DNA of 64,000 nucleotides from Pseudosporangium ferrugineum (GCF_003002065.1 NZ_PVZG01000005.1:248001-312000), one strand, 5' to 3'. Shown: positions 8,275 to 18,856, counted from the first letter of the stretch. Notes: a model not told the origin generated them from the letters alone. Program-made: numbers and translations.

Positions 8275-11200
8275 TCAGGCGACCGCCGACGGACCGAGGA
8301 TCATCTTCAGGTCGGCGCGCAGCGCGGGGGTGGCCGCCACCTTGAAGCCGCCCAGCCGCATCACCGTCTTGCGGCTGCCGTTGAGCAGGTGGACGTGCAC
8401 CTCGCTGTCGCCGGGGTGGCTGACCAGGATCTCCTTGAGCTCGGAGACCAGCGGCGGGGTGCACCGGGTGATCGGCATGGTCAGCGTGATCGGCTTCGTG
8501 TCCGGGTTGTGGGTCACGTCCGGCATCGACATGTCCATCGCCATGATCCGCGGGGTGTCGTCGCGGCGGTCGACCCGGCCCTTCACCACCACGATCGCGT
8601 CCTCGGCGATGTACTGCCCGATCACCTCGTACGTGTTGGGGAAGAACAGCGTCTCCACCCCGCCGGCCAGGTCCTCCAGCGTGGCCGACGCCCAGGGCCG
8701 GCCCTGCTTGGTGATCCGCCGCTGGACCCCGGTGAGGATGCCGGCGAGGGTGACGACCTGCCCGTCCGGGACCGAGCCCTCCTCGTTCAGCGCCGCGATC
8801 GTGGTGTCGGCGGCGTTCGCGAGGACCTGCTCCAGGCCCGCGAGCGGGTGGTCGGAGACGTAGAGGCCGAGCATCTCGCGCTCGAAGGCCAGCTTGTCGC
8901 GCTTGTCCCACTCGCCGTCGGTGATGGTCGGCATCGCCACGGTCGCCGAGGCGCCCCCGGCCTCGTCGCCGAAGGCACCGAACAGGTCGAACTGGCCCGC
9001 GGCCTCGTTGCGCTTGACGTCGGCGTACGCGTCGATTGCCTCGGCGTGCACGGCCAGCAGCCCCTTGCGGCTGTGCCCCATCGAGTCGAACGCGCCGGCC
9101 TTGATCAGGGATTCGATCGTCTTCTTGTTGCAGGCGACGGCGTCCACCTTGGACAGGAAGTCGTAGAAGTCCTGATACTTGCCCTTCTCCTCGCGGCAGC
9201 GGGCGACCGCCTCGACCACGTTGTGCCCGACGTTGCGGATCGCGGCGAGGCCGAAGCGGATGTCCTTGCCGACCGGGGTGAAGGGCCCGGCGGACTCGTT
9301 GACGTCGGGCGGCAGGACCTGGATGCCCATGCGCCGGCACTCGGCCAGGTACATCGCCATCTTGTCCTTGTCGTCGCCGACGCTGGTGAGCAGCCCGGCC
9401 ATGTACTCCGCCGGGTAGTGCGCCTTGAGGTACGCCGTCCAGTACGACACCAGGCCGTACGCGGCCGAGTGCGCCTTGTTGAAGGCGTAGCCGGCGAACG
9501 GCACGAGGACGTCCCACACCGCCTGGATGGCCTCGTCGCTGTAGCCGTGCTGCCGGCAGCCCTCGCGGAAGGGCTTGAACTCCTTGTCGAGGATCTCCTT
9601 CTTCTTCTTGCCCATCGCGCGGCGCAGCAGGTCGGCCTGGCCGAGGGTGTAGCCGGCGAGGATCTGCGCGGCGCGCTGCACCTGCTCCTGGTAGACGATC
9701 AGGCCGTACGTGGGCTCCAGGATCTCGCGCAGCGGCTCCTCGAGCTCCGGGTGGATCGGCGTGATCTCCTGCAGCTTGTTCTTGCGCAGCGCGTAGTTGG
9801 TGTGCGATTCGACACCCATCGGGCCGGGCCGGTAGAGCGCCAGCACCGCGGAGATGTCCTCGAAGTTGTCGGGCTTCATGAGCCGCAGCAGCGACCGCAT
9901 CGGCCCGCCGTCGAGCTGGAAGACGCCCAGCGTGTCGCCGCGGGCCAGCAGCTCGTAGGCGGGCTTGTCGTCCAGCGGCAGGGCCAGCAGGTCCATCTCC
10001 ATGCCGTGGTTGAGCTGGATGTTCTTCACGGCGTCGTCGATGATCGTCAGGTTCCGCAGGCCGAGGAAGTCCATCTTCAGCAGGCCGAGCGTCTCGCAGG
10101 TCGGGTAGTCGAACTGCGTGATGATCACACCGTCGGTGGCGCGGCGCATGAGCGGGATGTGGTCGATGATCGGCTCGGCGCTCATGATGACGCCGGCGGC
10201 GTGCACGCCGGTCTGCCGGATCAGGCCCTCGATGCCGCGCGCGGTGTCGATCACCTTCTTGACGTCGGGATCCTGCTCGTACAGCGCGCGGACCTCGCCG
10301 GCCTCGCTGTACCGCTTGTGGTCCTTGTCGAAGATGCCGGACAGGGGGATGCCCTTGCCCATCACGTCCGGCGGCAGCGCCTTGGTGATCCGGTCGCCCA
10401 CCGCGAACGGGTAGCCGAGCACCCGCGCCGAGTCCTTGATGGCCGCCTTCGCCTTGATCGTGCCGAAGGTGGCGATCTGCGCGACCTTGTCCTCGCCCCA
10501 GCGGTCGGTGACGTAGCGGATGACCTCGCCGCGCCGCCGCTCGTCGAAGTCGATGTCGACGTCGGGCATGGAGACGCGCTCGGGGTTGAGGAACCGCTCG
10601 AAGATCAGGCCGTGCGGCAGGGGGTCGAGGTCGGTGATGCCCATCGCGTACGCGATCAGCGAGCCGGCCGCCGAGCCGCGGCCCGGGCCGACCGCGATGC
10701 CGTTGCGCTTCGACCACTGGATGAAGTCGGCGACCACGAGGAAGTAGGACGGGAAGCCCATCTGGCTGATGACGCCGAGCTCGTACTCCGCCTGCTTGAC
10801 GTGCGTCTCCGGGATGCCGCCCGGGAAGCGGCGCTTGAGGCCCTCGTACGCCTCGTGGCGGAACCACGACTCCTCGGTGTGCCCCTCGGGGACGGGGAAC
10901 CGGGGCATCAGGTTCTTGAAGGTGAACATGCCCTCGGTGTCGACCTTCTCGGCCACCAGGAGCGTGTTGCGGCACCCCTCCAGCCAGGCGTCGGACGAGT
11001 CGACCGCGCGCATCTGGTCGGCGGACTTGATGAAGTAGCCGCCGCCGTCGAAGCGGAACCGGTTGGGGTCGGCGATGTTGCTGCCGGTCTGCACGCACAG
11101 CAGCACGTCGTGCGCCTCGGCCTGGGCCTCGTGGGTGTAGTGCGAGTCGTTGGTGACCAGCGGCGGGATGCCGAGCCGGCGGCTGATGTCGAGCAGGCCG

Positions 11201-11808
11201 TCGCGGACCCTGTTCTCGATCTCGAGGCCGTGGTCCATGATCTCCAGGAAGTAGTTCTCCTTGCCGAAGATCTCCTGATACTGCGCCGCGACCTTGTACG
11301 CCTCGTCGTCCTGCCCCAGCCGCAGCCGGGTCTGCACGGCGCCGGACGGGCAGCCCGTCGTCGCCATGATGCCCTCGGCGTGCTCGGCGATGATGTCCAT
11401 GTCCATCCGCGGCCACTTGACGTAGTGGCCCTCCATGGACGCCCGGCTGCTGAGCCGGAACAGGTTCTTGAGCCCCTGCGCGTTGCGGGCCCACATCGTC
11501 TTGTGGGTGATCGCGCCGTTACCCGAGATGTCGTCGGACTTCTGCTCCGGGCGGCCCCACTTGACGCGCGCCTTGTGCAACCGCGACTCGGGCGCCACGT
11601 ACGCCTCGATGCCGATCACCGGGGTGACGCCGGCCGCCGTGGCCTGCGTGTAGAAGTCGTACGCCCCGTGCATGTTGCCGTGGTCGGTGATCGCCACGGC
11701 CGGCATCCCGAGCCGGTTCGCCTCGGCGAACAGGTCCTTCAGCCGGGCGGCTCCGTCGAGCATCGAATACTCGGTGTGCACATGGAGGTGCACGAACGAG
11801 TCAGACAC
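8275..11808 (-). CDS. dnaE: DNA polymerase III alpha subunit DnaE
   Basis: 1177 residues from GTG 11808, the usual length for the replicative C-family polymerase. The N-terminal PHP domain is clear ([30 protein letters not shown]). The palm aspartates are in [16 protein letters not shown], with [20 protein letters not shown] and the helix-hairpin-helix and finger segments following ([31 protein letters not shown]). An OB-fold segment near residues 1000-1080 ([19 protein letters not shown]) precedes the tail. A second C-family polymerase, dnaE2, lies at 57-61 kb; this one has the PHP and palm pattern of the main replicase. Confidence 0.97.
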   Translation of the reverse strand: MSDSFVHLHVHTEYSMLDGAARLKDLFAEANRLGMPAVAITDHGNMHGAYDFYTQATAAGVTPVIGIEAYVAPESRLHKARVKWGRPEQKSDDISGNGAITHKTMWARNAQGLKNLFRLSSRASMEGHYVKWPRMDMDIIAEHAEGIMATTGCPSGAVQTRLRLGQDDEAYKVAAQYQEIFGKENYFLEIMDHGLEIENRVRDGLLDISRRLGIPPLVTNDSHYTHEAQAEAHDVLLCVQTGSNIADPNRFRFDGGGYFIKSADQMRAVDSSDAWLEGCRNTLLVAEKVDTEGMFTFKNLMPRFPVPEGHTEESWFRHEAYEGLKRRFPGGIPETHVKQAEYELGVISQMGFPSYFLVVADFIQWSKRNGIAVGPGRGSAAGSLIAYAMGITDLDPLPHGLIFERFLNPERVSMPDVDIDFDERRRGEVIRYVTDRWGEDKVAQIATFGTIKAKAAIKDSARVLGYPFAVGDRITKALPPDVMGKGIPLSGIFDKDHKRYSEAGEVRALYEQDPDVKKVIDTARGIEGLIRQTGVHAAGVIMSAEPIIDHIPLMRRATDGVIITQFDYPTCETLGLLKMDFLGLRNLTIIDDAVKNIQLNHGMEMDLLALPLDDKPAYELLARGDTLGVFQLDGGPMRSLLRLMKPDNFEDISAVLALYRPGPMGVESHTNYALRKNKLQEITPIHPELEEPLREILEPTYGLIVYQEQVQRAAQILAGYTLGQADLLRRAMGKKKKEILDKEFKPFREGCRQHGYSDEAIQAVWDVLVPFAGYAFNKAHSAAYGLVSYWTAYLKAHYPAEYMAGLLTSVGDDKDKMAMYLAECRRMGIQVLPPDVNESAGPFTPVGKDIRFGLAAIRNVGHNVVEAVARCREEKGKYQDFYDFLSKVDAVACNKKTIESLIKAGAFDSMGHSRKGLLAVHAEAIDAYADVKRNEAAGQFDLFGAFGDEAGGASATVAMPTITDGEWDKRDKLAFEREMLGLYVSDHPLAGLEQVLANAADTTIAALNEEGSVPDGQVVTLAGILTGVQRRITKQGRPWASATLEDLAGGVETLFFPNTYEVIGQYIAEDAIVVVKGRVDRRDDTPRIMAMDMSMPDVTHNPDTKPITLTMPITRCTPPLVSELKEILVSHPGDSEVHVHLLNGSRKTVMRLGGFKVAATPALRADLKMILGPSAVA

Positions 11809-11890
11809 CCAGGGCCCCCTTACTCCCGCGGCGGATCCGGCTTGGAGAGCCTAGTCCCGACCCGGCAGGAGCGGCACCGCTGACACCCGC

Positions 11891-13489
11891 CTATTCGGCG
11901 AATGGCTCGATCATCACAGCGGCGGCCCGCAGCCACGCCTGCTTGGTCTCCGGCTGGAGCACGTTGTACTCGATGGAGGAGCCGACCTCGAGCGCCGGGT
12001 CGTACGGCACCACGGCCACCGCGCGGGTGCGCGTGGCGAAATGCTTGGCGAGGTCGTCGAGGAGCGGCAGCTTGCCCGGCGACGGGCACGAGATCAGCGT
12101 CACCGCGTTCGCGACGAGATCCTCCATGCCGGTCTCGTTGAGCACGTCCAGCATCCAGTCCGCGGTGAACGCGGCGTCCTCGCGCGGCACGGTCGTGATG
12201 ACCAGCTGGTCGGCGCTGCGCATGACCGTCTGCCAGTTGACGCTCTCGACGTTGTTGCCGGTGTCCACGCAGATCACGTCGTGCGTACGCCGCAACAGGT
12301 CCATCACCCGCCGCACCGTGCTCTGGTCGAGCCGCTGGGCGAACCGCGGGTTCTCCTCCCCGGCGAGCACGTCGTACGACCCGTCGGAGGCGTGCCGCAG
12401 GTAGCCGTCGAAATACTGCATCAGCTGGTCGCCGTGCATGTTCTCGATCTCGAGCAGGTCGCTGACCAGGTGCCGGATCGTGCGCGCGTGCCGCGCGCTG
12501 CCGGCCCGCAGGCCCAGGGTGCCGCGCAGCTCGTTGTCGTCCCAGGCGAGCACGCCCCGGCCGCGGACGCTGCCGATGGTGGCCGCGGCCAGCACGGTGG
12601 CGGTCGTCTTGTGCACGCCGCCCTTGGGGTTGGCGAAGGCCATGACCCGCGGCTTGCCGAGCTTGCGCCGCAGCACCCCGGCGGCGCGGTCCTCGGGCTC
12701 GGGCCGGGTCTGCCGCCACTCGATGCGGGCCGGCGCGGGCGACGTCGGTGCCGGAGCGCCGGAGGGCGGCGCACCCGGCACGGCCGCCGGCGGGGGCGGC
12801 AGCATCGGCACGGGCGCCGGCGCGCCGGGCAGCGCGGCCGGCGGGGGCGGCAGCACGGAGGCCGAGCCCACCGAGGCGGCGCCCCGGCTGGGCGGCATCG
12901 CCGGGTCGTGCGGCGCCCGGCCGATCGGCGGCGGGGCCGACCCGCGGGTGGCCGGGTTGAAGAAGCTGTGCGGTTCCGCCTCCGGGCGGGCCTGGAACCC
13001 CTCGCCGATCCGCGACTGGCGGCGCGCCTCCAGCGGGTTGACCAGGCGTGGATCGGGCGTGCGCCGGTCCGCCGGGCGATCCCCGGGGCGGTCCCCAGGG
13101 CGGTCCACCGGGCGTTCCCCGGGTGCGAGCGGCTCGGTGGCCCCGAGGCGCTCGCCGAGGGAGGCGCGCCCGGCGCGGCGGTCGAGCGGGTTGACCGGGG
13201 GCAGCGGCGGCGGCTCGGCCGGCGGATAGCCGCGCGGGCCCTGATCCCGGGCGCCCTGATCGCGGAGGCCCTGATCGCGCTGGCGGGGGTCGAGCGGATT
13301 GAACGGGCGGCCGGGCCGGTTCGGCAGCGGCGGCCCGGCCGCCGGACGGCGGGGCTCGGGCTCCTGCTCGTGCTCGGCCTCGTGGCCGTCGTCGGCCGTC
13401 CGGGACCCGTGCCGGGCGCGGTCGAGCAGCGCCCGCCAACGCGGCGCTGGTTCCGCAGGCCGGCCCCAGCCGGTCTCGGTCCCGTCCAC
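11891..13489 (-). CDS. MinD/ParA-like ATPase with Pro-rich N-terminus
   Basis: 532 residues. The first ~270 are disordered, rich in Pro, Arg and Ala; the rest is a MinD/ParA-type P-loop NTPase. The deviant Walker A reads NPKGGVHKTTAT: signature lysine 289 and Lys294 are present, but His293 replaces the usual glycine. DVICVDTGNNVESVNW takes the Walker B/switch position, and a late CPSPGKLPLLDDL segment follows. Such His-containing ParA-like proteins are conserved in actinobacteria without a settled role. No parB-like gene or parS site is adjacent; the neighbour 191 bp upstream is an anchored protein of unknown function. Chromosome segregation, polar positioning or secretion-linked roles are all possible. 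Confidence 0.8.
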   Translation of the reverse strand: MDGTETGWGRPAEPAPRWRALLDRARHGSRTADDGHEAEHEQEPEPRRPAAGPPLPNRPGRPFNPLDPRQRDQGLRDQGARDQGPRGYPPAEPPPLPPVNPLDRRAGRASLGERLGATEPLAPGERPVDRPGDRPGDRPADRRTPDPRLVNPLEARRQSRIGEGFQARPEAEPHSFFNPATRGSAPPPIGRAPHDPAMPPSRGAASVGSASVLPPPPAALPGAPAPVPMLPPPPAAVPGAPPSGAPAPTSPAPARIEWRQTRPEPEDRAAGVLRRKLGKPRVMAFANPKGGVHKTTATVLAAATIGSVRGRGVLAWDDNELRGTLGLRAGSARHARTIRHLVSDLLEIENMHGDQLMQYFDGYLRHASDGSYDVLAGEENPRFAQRLDQSTVRRVMDLLRRTHDVICVDTGNNVESVNWQTVMRSADQLVITTVPREDAAFTADWMLDVLNETGMEDLVANAVTLISCPSPGKLPLLDDLAKHFATRTRAVAVVPYDPALEVGSSIEYNVLQPETKQAWLRAAAVMIEPFAE

Positions 13490-13680
13490 GGCTCGTCCTC
13501 CCCAGCGCCTACTCGATCTCGGTCTCCTCGACGGCCTCCGTCGCCCTGCAACAGGCTACGGACGCCCACCCTATTCGGGCCACTCCCGGACGTCGCAACT
13601 GCGCGCGCCGCTCTTGCTTACCAGAGGCTCACTCGTGCATACGGCCCGCGCGGCCGCTCCGGCCGGGGCCGACGGAAAAA

Positions 13681-14712
13681 TTAACGCCCGGACGCGCCCC
13701 GGGATGCTCCCGCGACCGGTAACGGCACGTCGGGGCCGGGAAAAACGGACGGCGCAGAGGGTACGGCAGCGCTCTCCTCCGGTGCCGTGGACGAGGGGCC
13801 GGGCTCCCGGGCGGAGCCGCCGGATGGGGCCGACGTGGAACCGGCCCTGGACGATGAGGGTAGTGGCGCGAGGCTCGCCGGGGCAACAGTGACGTCCTGC
13901 GATGGCACGGGCGAACCGGAGGTGTCGTCGTCCGGCACCGTCGTGGTCTGCTCGGGCAGCACCGGGCGGAATTCCGTACGGTCCAGCCGCCGCACCTCGG
14001 GGGCCGGGTCCACGACCCGGACCTCGGCGCGGCCGGCGAGCTGCGCCAGCGCGGCGGGCTCGGCCCGGACCACCGCGGCGAACACGCAGGCGCACTGGGC
14101 GCGGAACGCGGCGGCCTCCGCGGCGGCGGTCTGCGCGGCACTCTCGTACGCGGCCCGCAGCCGCAGCTCCTCCGGCCCGTCGCCGGCCAGTTCGCCGGCG
14201 AGCTTGAGGTAGTCGGCCCGTTCCTGCTCCCGGGCCACCGCGGCGTTCTGCATGCCGGTCACCACGTCCTCCGGCATGCGGTAGACCGGAAGCTTCAACA
14301 CCGGTGTCCGTACGTTCGCGAGCGGGGCGGCCCGCACGTACACCTGGGCGATCGCCGCACCGTCGAGCACGGCGGGCAGCTTGCCGGGCGGGTAGTAGCC
14401 GGCCAGGCTCACCAGCGCCCAGGTCGGCCCGGCCACCGGCGAGCCCGGCGAGGGCAGCAGCGCCGCCAGCTCGCTCTGGCTGGACCGCAGGTAGCCGGAG
14501 ACGGACTGACCCTCGACCACGCCGACCCGGACGACGTCGCCGGTCGCATCCTCGCCGTCGGGGCCGCGGTCGTTCAGCAGCACCACGGTGACCAGCATCG
14601 CCAGCACCACGACCAGGGTCAGGCCGGTGAGCAGCCGCAGCCGGAACTGCCCGGCACCGGAGCGCGACAGGCCACGTGCCGCCGGCGGCATCGTCCGGTC
14701 CCCGGGCCTCAT
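13681..14712 (-). CDS. Membrane-anchored protein of unknown function
   Basis: 343 residues, ATG start with a strong GGAGG 8 bp upstream. A short Arg-containing cytoplasmic N-terminus precedes a single membrane anchor (about residues 29-47). Outside are a region with LKLPVYRMPEDVV, an Ala/Glu-rich helical stretch (about 150-225) containing the CAC pair, and a long Pro/Ser/Thr-rich tail, so it is probably exposed to the wall. It lies between rluD and the MinD-like gene on the same strand and may be cotranscribed with them. No family recognised. Confidence 0.7.
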   Translation of the reverse strand: MRPGDRTMPPAARGLSRSGAGQFRLRLLTGLTLVVVLAMLVTVVLLNDRGPDGEDATGDVVRVGVVEGQSVSGYLRSSQSELAALLPSPGSPVAGPTWALVSLAGYYPPGKLPAVLDGAAIAQVYVRAAPLANVRTPVLKLPVYRMPEDVVTGMQNAAVAREQERADYLKLAGELAGDGPEELRLRAAYESAAQTAAAEAAAFRAQCACVFAAVVRAEPAALAQLAGRAEVRVVDPAPEVRRLDRTEFRPVLPEQTTTVPDDDTSGSPVPSQDVTVAPASLAPLPSSSRAGSTSAPSGGSAREPGPSSTAPEESAAVPSAPSVFPGPDVPLPVAGASRGASGR

Positions 14713-14737
14713 GGGAGTTTCCCTCCGCGCCAGGTGG

Positions 14738-15664
14738 TCAGCTCGCGTCGCGGAGCACGTCCAGCGCGTACCCCAGGTCGTCAGGGTAGTCGCTGACGAA
14801 CCGGACCTCGTCCTGCGTGCGCGGGTGCACGAAGCCGAGCTCGCGGGCGTGCAGCCACTGCCGGTTCAGCCGCAGGCGGGCGGCCAGGGTCGGGTCGGCG
14901 CCGTACGTGAGATCCCCAACGCACGGATGCCGCATCGCCGAGAAGTGCACCCGGATCTGATGCGTCCGCCCGGTCTCCAGCTTCACGTCGATGAGGCTCG
15001 CGGAGCGGAAGGCCTCGAGCGTGTCGTAGTGCGTGACGCTGGGCTTGCCGCCGGACATGACCGCGTACTTGTAGTCGGCGGTGGGGTGCCGGTCGATCGG
15101 GGCGTCGATCGTGCCGCGCAGCGGGTCGAGGTGGCCCTGCACGACCGCGTGGTAGCGCTTGTCCACCTCGCGCTCCTTGAACGCCCGCTTGAGCATCGTG
15201 TACGCCACCTCGCTCTTCGCGACCACCATCAGCCCGGTGGTGCCGACGTCGAGGCGGTGCACGACGCCCTGCCGCTCGGCCGCGCCGCTGGTGGCCACGT
15301 TCTGCCCCATCGCGGCCAGGCCGCCGATCACGGTCGGCCCGGTCCAGCCGGGACTCGGGTGGGCCGCGACGCCGACGGGCTTGTCGACCACCACGATGTC
15401 GTCGTCGCTGTAGACGATCTTCATGCCGTGCACCGGTTCCGCGACCACCGCCGGGGCGGTCACCGGCGGCGGCAGGGTGACCTCGAGCCAGTCGCCCGCG
15501 CTGACCTTGTCGGACTTCGGCCGCGGCACGCCGTCGACCAGGGCGTCCCCGGACTCGACGAGGGTCGCCGCGGCGGTGCGGGACAACCCGAACAACCGCG
15601 ACACGGCCTGATCGAGACGCATCCCGTCCAGACCGTCCGGTACGGGCAGAGAACGCGCCGTCAT
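14738..15664 (-). CDS. rluD: RluD-type 23S rRNA pseudouridine synthase
   Basis: 308 residues of the RluA/RluD family. An S4 domain (about 15-75: [20 protein letters not shown]) precedes the catalytic domain, whose aspartate is Asp139 in [36 protein letters not shown] completes the active site. It isomerises uridines in helix 69 of 23S rRNA if it is RluD proper; the RluC or RluA specificities cannot be excluded. Its ATG overlaps the lspA stop (ATGA), as in the conserved lspA-rluD pair of actinobacteria. Confidence 0.92.
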   Translation of the reverse strand: MTARSLPVPDGLDGMRLDQAVSRLFGLSRTAAATLVESGDALVDGVPRPKSDKVSAGDWLEVTLPPPVTAPAVVAEPVHGMKIVYSDDDIVVVDKPVGVAAHPSPGWTGPTVIGGLAAMGQNVATSGAAERQGVVHRLDVGTTGLMVVAKSEVAYTMLKRAFKEREVDKRYHAVVQGHLDPLRGTIDAPIDRHPTADYKYAVMSGGKPSVTHYDTLEAFRSASLIDVKLETGRTHQIRVHFSAMRHPCVGDLTYGADPTLAARLRLNRQWLHARELGFVHPRTQDEVRFVSDYPDDLGYALDVLRDAS

Positions 15665-16257
15665 GCTGTGGTCTTCTCCTTGGTGGTGCTCTTGGTCAGC
15701 CGGGAACCGTCCCGCTGGCGGCCGGTCAGCTCGAGCAGGACGGCGAGGACCACTCCGACGCTCAGGCAGCTGTCGGCGATGTTGAAGACCGCGAAATACT
15801 CCCCGTACGGCCCGAAGACGCTGATCATGTCGACGACGTGCCCCTGGAACACGCCGGGGGCCCGGAACAGCCGGTCGCCGAGGTTGCCCAGGGCGCCGCC
15901 GAGCACGAGCCCGAGCGCGACGGCCCACGGCACGGACCGCAGCCTCGCGGACATCCAGCCGATCCAGCACACCACGGCGAGCGTGACCAGCGGGAACACC
16001 CACGTGTACCCGCTGCCCAGGCTGAAGGCGGCCCCGCTGTTGCGCAGCAGGGACAGGTAGACCAGGCCGCCCAGGATCCGGACCGGTTCGCCCTCGGTCA
16101 GGCCGTTGGTGGACAGCTCCTTGGTGATCTGGTCGAGCGTGACGGCGAGCATCGCGGTGATCGCGAGGACCGCCACGGCCCTGCCCGCGAACCCGCTCCG
16201 GGCCGGCCGCGTGCCGCCGGTCCCGGGCGTGCCGTCCGCTGCCTCGTCGGCGTTCAG
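15661..16257 (-). CDS. lspA: Lipoprotein signal peptidase LspA
   Basis: About 198 residues if read from CTG 16257. Four membrane helices fit signal peptidase II, an inner-membrane aspartyl protease that removes lipoprotein signal peptides; the catalytic aspartates are in [12 protein letters not shown]...VVDMI and [11 protein letters not shown]. The start is unusual: the nearest in-frame ATG lies about 85 bp inside traR, and no GTG or TTG is available before helix 1. The CTG overlaps the traR stop (CTGA) and has GGAGG 7 bp upstream, matching the overlap pattern of neighbouring genes. I favour CTG, with moderate confidence. Confidence 0.9.
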   Translation of the reverse strand: MNADEAADGTPGTGGTRPARSGFAGRAVAVLAITAMLAVTLDQITKELSTNGLTEGEPVRILGGLVYLSLLRNSGAAFSLGSGYTWVFPLVTLAVVCWIGWMSARLRSVPWAVALGLVLGGALGNLGDRLFRAPGVFQGHVVDMISVFGPYGEYFAVFNIADSCLSVGVVLAVLLELTGRQRDGSRLTKSTTKEKTTA

Positions 16258-16655
16258 CGTCGTTCCTCCAGCTGCTTGCAGGACACACAGAGGGTCGCGA
16301 CCGGGAACGCCGCCAGCCGCTCGACCGGGATGGCGTTGCCGCATCGCTCGCACCAACCGTAGTGGCCCTCGCCGAGACGCTCGAGGGCGCGCTCCACCTG
16401 CGTGATGCGCTCCAGCAGATTGTTCGCCAGCGTGATCTCCTGCTCACGCTCGAACGTCTTCGTGCCGGTGTCCGCCTGGTCGTCACCCGCGGAGTCGGCG
16501 AGCCGCTCGCGCTGCAACTCAGTGATCTCGGTGAGCGACTGGTCGTACTCCGCCTGCAGCTCGTCGCGGCGCTCGGTCAGCGCGACACGGATCTTCTCGG
16601 TCTCGGCCGCGCTGCGGGACCGCTCGGGCGCAGCCTTCTCGGTTGCCTTGGCCAT
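16254..16655 (-). CDS. TraR/DksA-type C4 zinc-finger protein
   Basis: 133 residues from ATG 16655. A coiled-coil-forming N-terminus (about 15-85, with the acidic turn DDQADTG) is followed by a C-terminal zinc finger, CERCGNAIP...CVSCKQ. This is the DksA/TraR architecture, whose members insert a coiled coil into the RNA polymerase secondary channel. In Streptomyces the equivalent gene sits between ileS and lspA; here ileS is absent. The stop overlaps the probable CTG start of lspA. Polymerase binding is inferred from the family. Confidence 0.85.
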   Translation of the reverse strand: MAKATEKAAPERSRSAAETEKIRVALTERRDELQAEYDQSLTEITELQRERLADSAGDDQADTGTKTFEREQEITLANNLLERITQVERALERLGEGHYGWCERCGNAIPVERLAAFPVATLCVSCKQLEERR

Positions 16656-16768
16656 CGTCGCTCCCCTGAGCCGCGCCGGGCGCGGCGAATCGGCGGTGTC
16701 GGTCGTCGCAGGGAAACGGCCGCCCACCGCCCCTGCTGAGATGCGGGTCACGCCCCCACGCGACCCGG

Positions 16769-16820
16769 TGCACAGCCCCCTGGAGGAACAGTCCCCCGGA
16801 GGACAAGCCCCCACGTGCAC
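16769..16820. repeat. GTGCAC-flanked 16-bp tandem repeats upstream of traR-like gene
   Basis: In the 318-bp gap between the antiporter and traR, a 16-bp unit with the core CCCCNGGAGGA occurs at 16772-16787 and 16788-16803, with a partial third copy to about 16812. A GTGCAC palindrome bounds each side (16769-16774, 16815-16820). The rest of the gap (16656-16768 and 16821-16973) shows no ORF or recognisable site. The array lies about 115-165 bp upstream of the traR ATG and could be an operator, but no regulator is identified. Confidence 0.5.
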
Positions 16821-16973
16821 AAATGGCGCGGCTGCTGTCGCCGCGCACCCCGGAGTGTGGCAAGGATACGGAAGCCCGGGAGCAGCGACAACACGGCGCA
16901 CCGGCCCGGTCACGGCACAACCGGGAGGAATCGCCCGTACGGACGGTCGGATACCCGACCACCCGTCGAGGTT

Positions 16974-18482
16974 TCAACCGTGGTCGGCGCCGTCCTCGCC
17001 GAACCAGCGTGCCAGCCGGCCGCGGCGGCTCACCGCCCGCATCCGGCGCTCGGTGAGGTCCCGGACCTCCGCGGTGGCGACGATCAGCAGGCTGTCGCCC
17101 GTACGCAAGCGGGTGTCGGGGCCGGGCACGAAGCCGGCGCCGTCCCGCACGACCAGGGTCACGCCGGACCCGACCGGCAGCCGCAGCTCGTCGATGTGCA
17201 CCCCGGCGAGCCGGGAACCGGGCGCCACGTCGATCTGGAGCAGGTCGGCCCGCATGCGCTCCAGCGGCGCTGTCTCCACATGGATCTCGGCCGCCTCCGC
17301 CGGCGCGGTCACGCCCAGCCACCGGGCGACCGGGGCCAGGGTCCCGGCCTGCACCAGCGTGAAGATGATCACCAGGACGAAGACGGCGTTGAAGAGCCCG
17401 TCGGCGCCCGGGGCCGCGCTCGACAGCGGGATCGTGGCCAGCACGATGGGCACCGCGCCGCGGAGCCCGGCCCAGGAGAGGAACGCCTGCCCCCGCCACC
17501 CCAGCCGGCGGGAACTGCGGGCGGCGACGGCCGACACCCAGACCGACAGCGGCCGGGCGAGCAGGACCAGGGCGCCGCCGACGACCAACGCCGGCCCGAT
17601 CGCGGCCGGCAGCGCGTCGGGCGAGACCAGGAGCCCGAGCAGGACGAACAGGCCGATCTGGGCGAGCCAGGCGAGCCCGTCGGCGAACCCGAGAATGGCC
17701 CGGCGGTGCGGCAGCCGGGCGTTGCCGAGGACCACCCCCGCCACGTAGACGGCCAGGAACCCGGAGGCGTGGGCGACCGCGCCGGCCGCGTACGCGAGCA
17801 CGGTCAGCCCCACCGCGGCGATCGGGTAGAGCCCGGCGGACGGCAACGCGGCGTGCCGCAGCAGCCACCGCCCGACCACGCCGACGGTGATCCCGATCGC
17901 GGCGCCGGCGGCCAGCTCGTAGGCGACGACCCCCAGCTCGTGCCACCACGGCAGGGCGAACCCGGTCGTGGACAGCAGCACCACGAGCAGCACCACCGGC
18001 GCGTCGTTCATGCCCGACTCGGCCTCGAGCGTGGCGACCAGCCGGGGCCGCAGCCGCAGCCGCCGCAGCGTGGCGAACACGGCCGCGGCGTCGGTCGAGG
18101 ACAGCACCGCGCCGTAGAGCAGGGCGAGCCGCCAGTCGAGCCCGAGCAGCACATGCACGACGGCGCCGACGACCGCGATGCTGACGGCCACCCCGAGCGT
18201 GGCCAGGATCGCGGACAGTTTCAGGACGGGCCGCAGGGTGGTCCAGCGCGCGGTCAGCCCACCCTCGGCGATGATCACGAGAAGGGCGCAGAACCCGAGG
18301 GTACGCGTGAGCTCCGCGTCGTCGAACCGGATGCCGAGCCCCGACTCCCCCAGCCCCATGCCGATGAGCAGGTAGACGAGAAGGCTGGGCACCCCCACCC
18401 TCGTCGACACCCGCACCGCGCCCACGGCGACCAGCAGCACGGCGGCGCCGATGAGCAGCGCAAGATCGAGCCCGGCGGTCAC
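16974..18482 (-). CDS. Cation/proton antiporter with C-terminal TrkA-C domain
   Basis: 502 residues from a GTG overlapping the stop of the DUF167 gene (GTGA). About 12 membrane helices form a CPA1-type exchanger (YLLIGMGLGESGLGIRFDD near the start, YGAVLSSTDAAAVFATLR and LEAESGMNDAPVVLLVV in the ion-binding core). The cytoplasmic C-terminus (about 405-490: SRLAGVHIDELRLPVGSGVT...GDSLLIVAT) is a TrkA-C/RCK-C ligand domain. This architecture matches the NhaP2/CvrA K+/H+ antiporters; whether K+ or Na+ is exchanged cannot be read from sequence. Confidence 0.88.
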   Translation of the reverse strand: MTAGLDLALLIGAAVLLVAVGAVRVSTRVGVPSLLVYLLIGMGLGESGLGIRFDDAELTRTLGFCALLVIIAEGGLTARWTTLRPVLKLSAILATLGVAVSIAVVGAVVHVLLGLDWRLALLYGAVLSSTDAAAVFATLRRLRLRPRLVATLEAESGMNDAPVVLLVVLLSTTGFALPWWHELGVVAYELAAGAAIGITVGVVGRWLLRHAALPSAGLYPIAAVGLTVLAYAAGAVAHASGFLAVYVAGVVLGNARLPHRRAILGFADGLAWLAQIGLFVLLGLLVSPDALPAAIGPALVVGGALVLLARPLSVWVSAVAARSSRRLGWRGQAFLSWAGLRGAVPIVLATIPLSSAAPGADGLFNAVFVLVIIFTLVQAGTLAPVARWLGVTAPAEAAEIHVETAPLERMRADLLQIDVAPGSRLAGVHIDELRLPVGSGVTLVVRDGAGFVPGPDTRLRTGDSLLIVATAEVRDLTERRMRAVSRRGRLARWFGEDGADHG

Positions 18483-18856
18483 GGGGGCCCGTCACGGAGC
18501 TCGGCGAGCCGCGTCCCGACATCCCCGTCGACGACGAAGACCTTGTCCCGGCTGGTCGCCCCGACCTTGAGCGTGACGGCAGCGGCCCGTACGCCCAGCG
18601 CCCCCGCCAGCGCCCGCCGGACCGCCTCGGTGGCCCGCCCGTCGACCGCGGGAGCCCCCACGGCGACGACCAGGGCGGGCCCGTGCGGCCCGTCGTACCG
18701 CCCACCGACCCGGTCCCGGCCGGCCCCGGGCCGCACCCGCACGGCCACCGACAACCCGCCCGCCGCCCCGCCCCGGCCCGGCGCCGGTCCGTCGGACGGG
18801 GTGCGAGCCTCGGACGGCTTACGGGGCTCGGACGGGGGCACGCGCCGCTTGGCCAT
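18479..18856 (-). CDS. DUF167 (YggU-type) protein
   Basis: 125 residues. A disordered basic/Pro-rich N-terminus (about 30 residues) precedes the compact DUF167 fold: LSVAVRVRPGAGRDRVGG, then VDGRATEAVRRALAGALGV and VTLKVGATSRDKVFVVDG. Bacterial YggU-like proteins are small alpha/beta proteins without an assigned activity. It is the upstream member of a two-gene unit with the antiporter, joined by a 4-bp overlap. Confidence 0.88.
   Translation of the reverse strand: MAKRRVPPSEPRKPSEARTPSDGPAPGRGGAAGGLSVAVRVRPGAGRDRVGGRYDGPHGPALVVAVGAPAVDGRATEAVRRALAGALGVRAAAVTLKVGATSRDKVFVVDGDVGTRLAELRDGPP

Noticed and set aside
16258-16356. ATG-initiated longer LspA
   Set aside because: It would overlap traR by about 100 bp and add a non-hydrophobic Cys/Arg/Gly-rich N-terminus unlike LspA; the CTG with its own ribosome site fits better.
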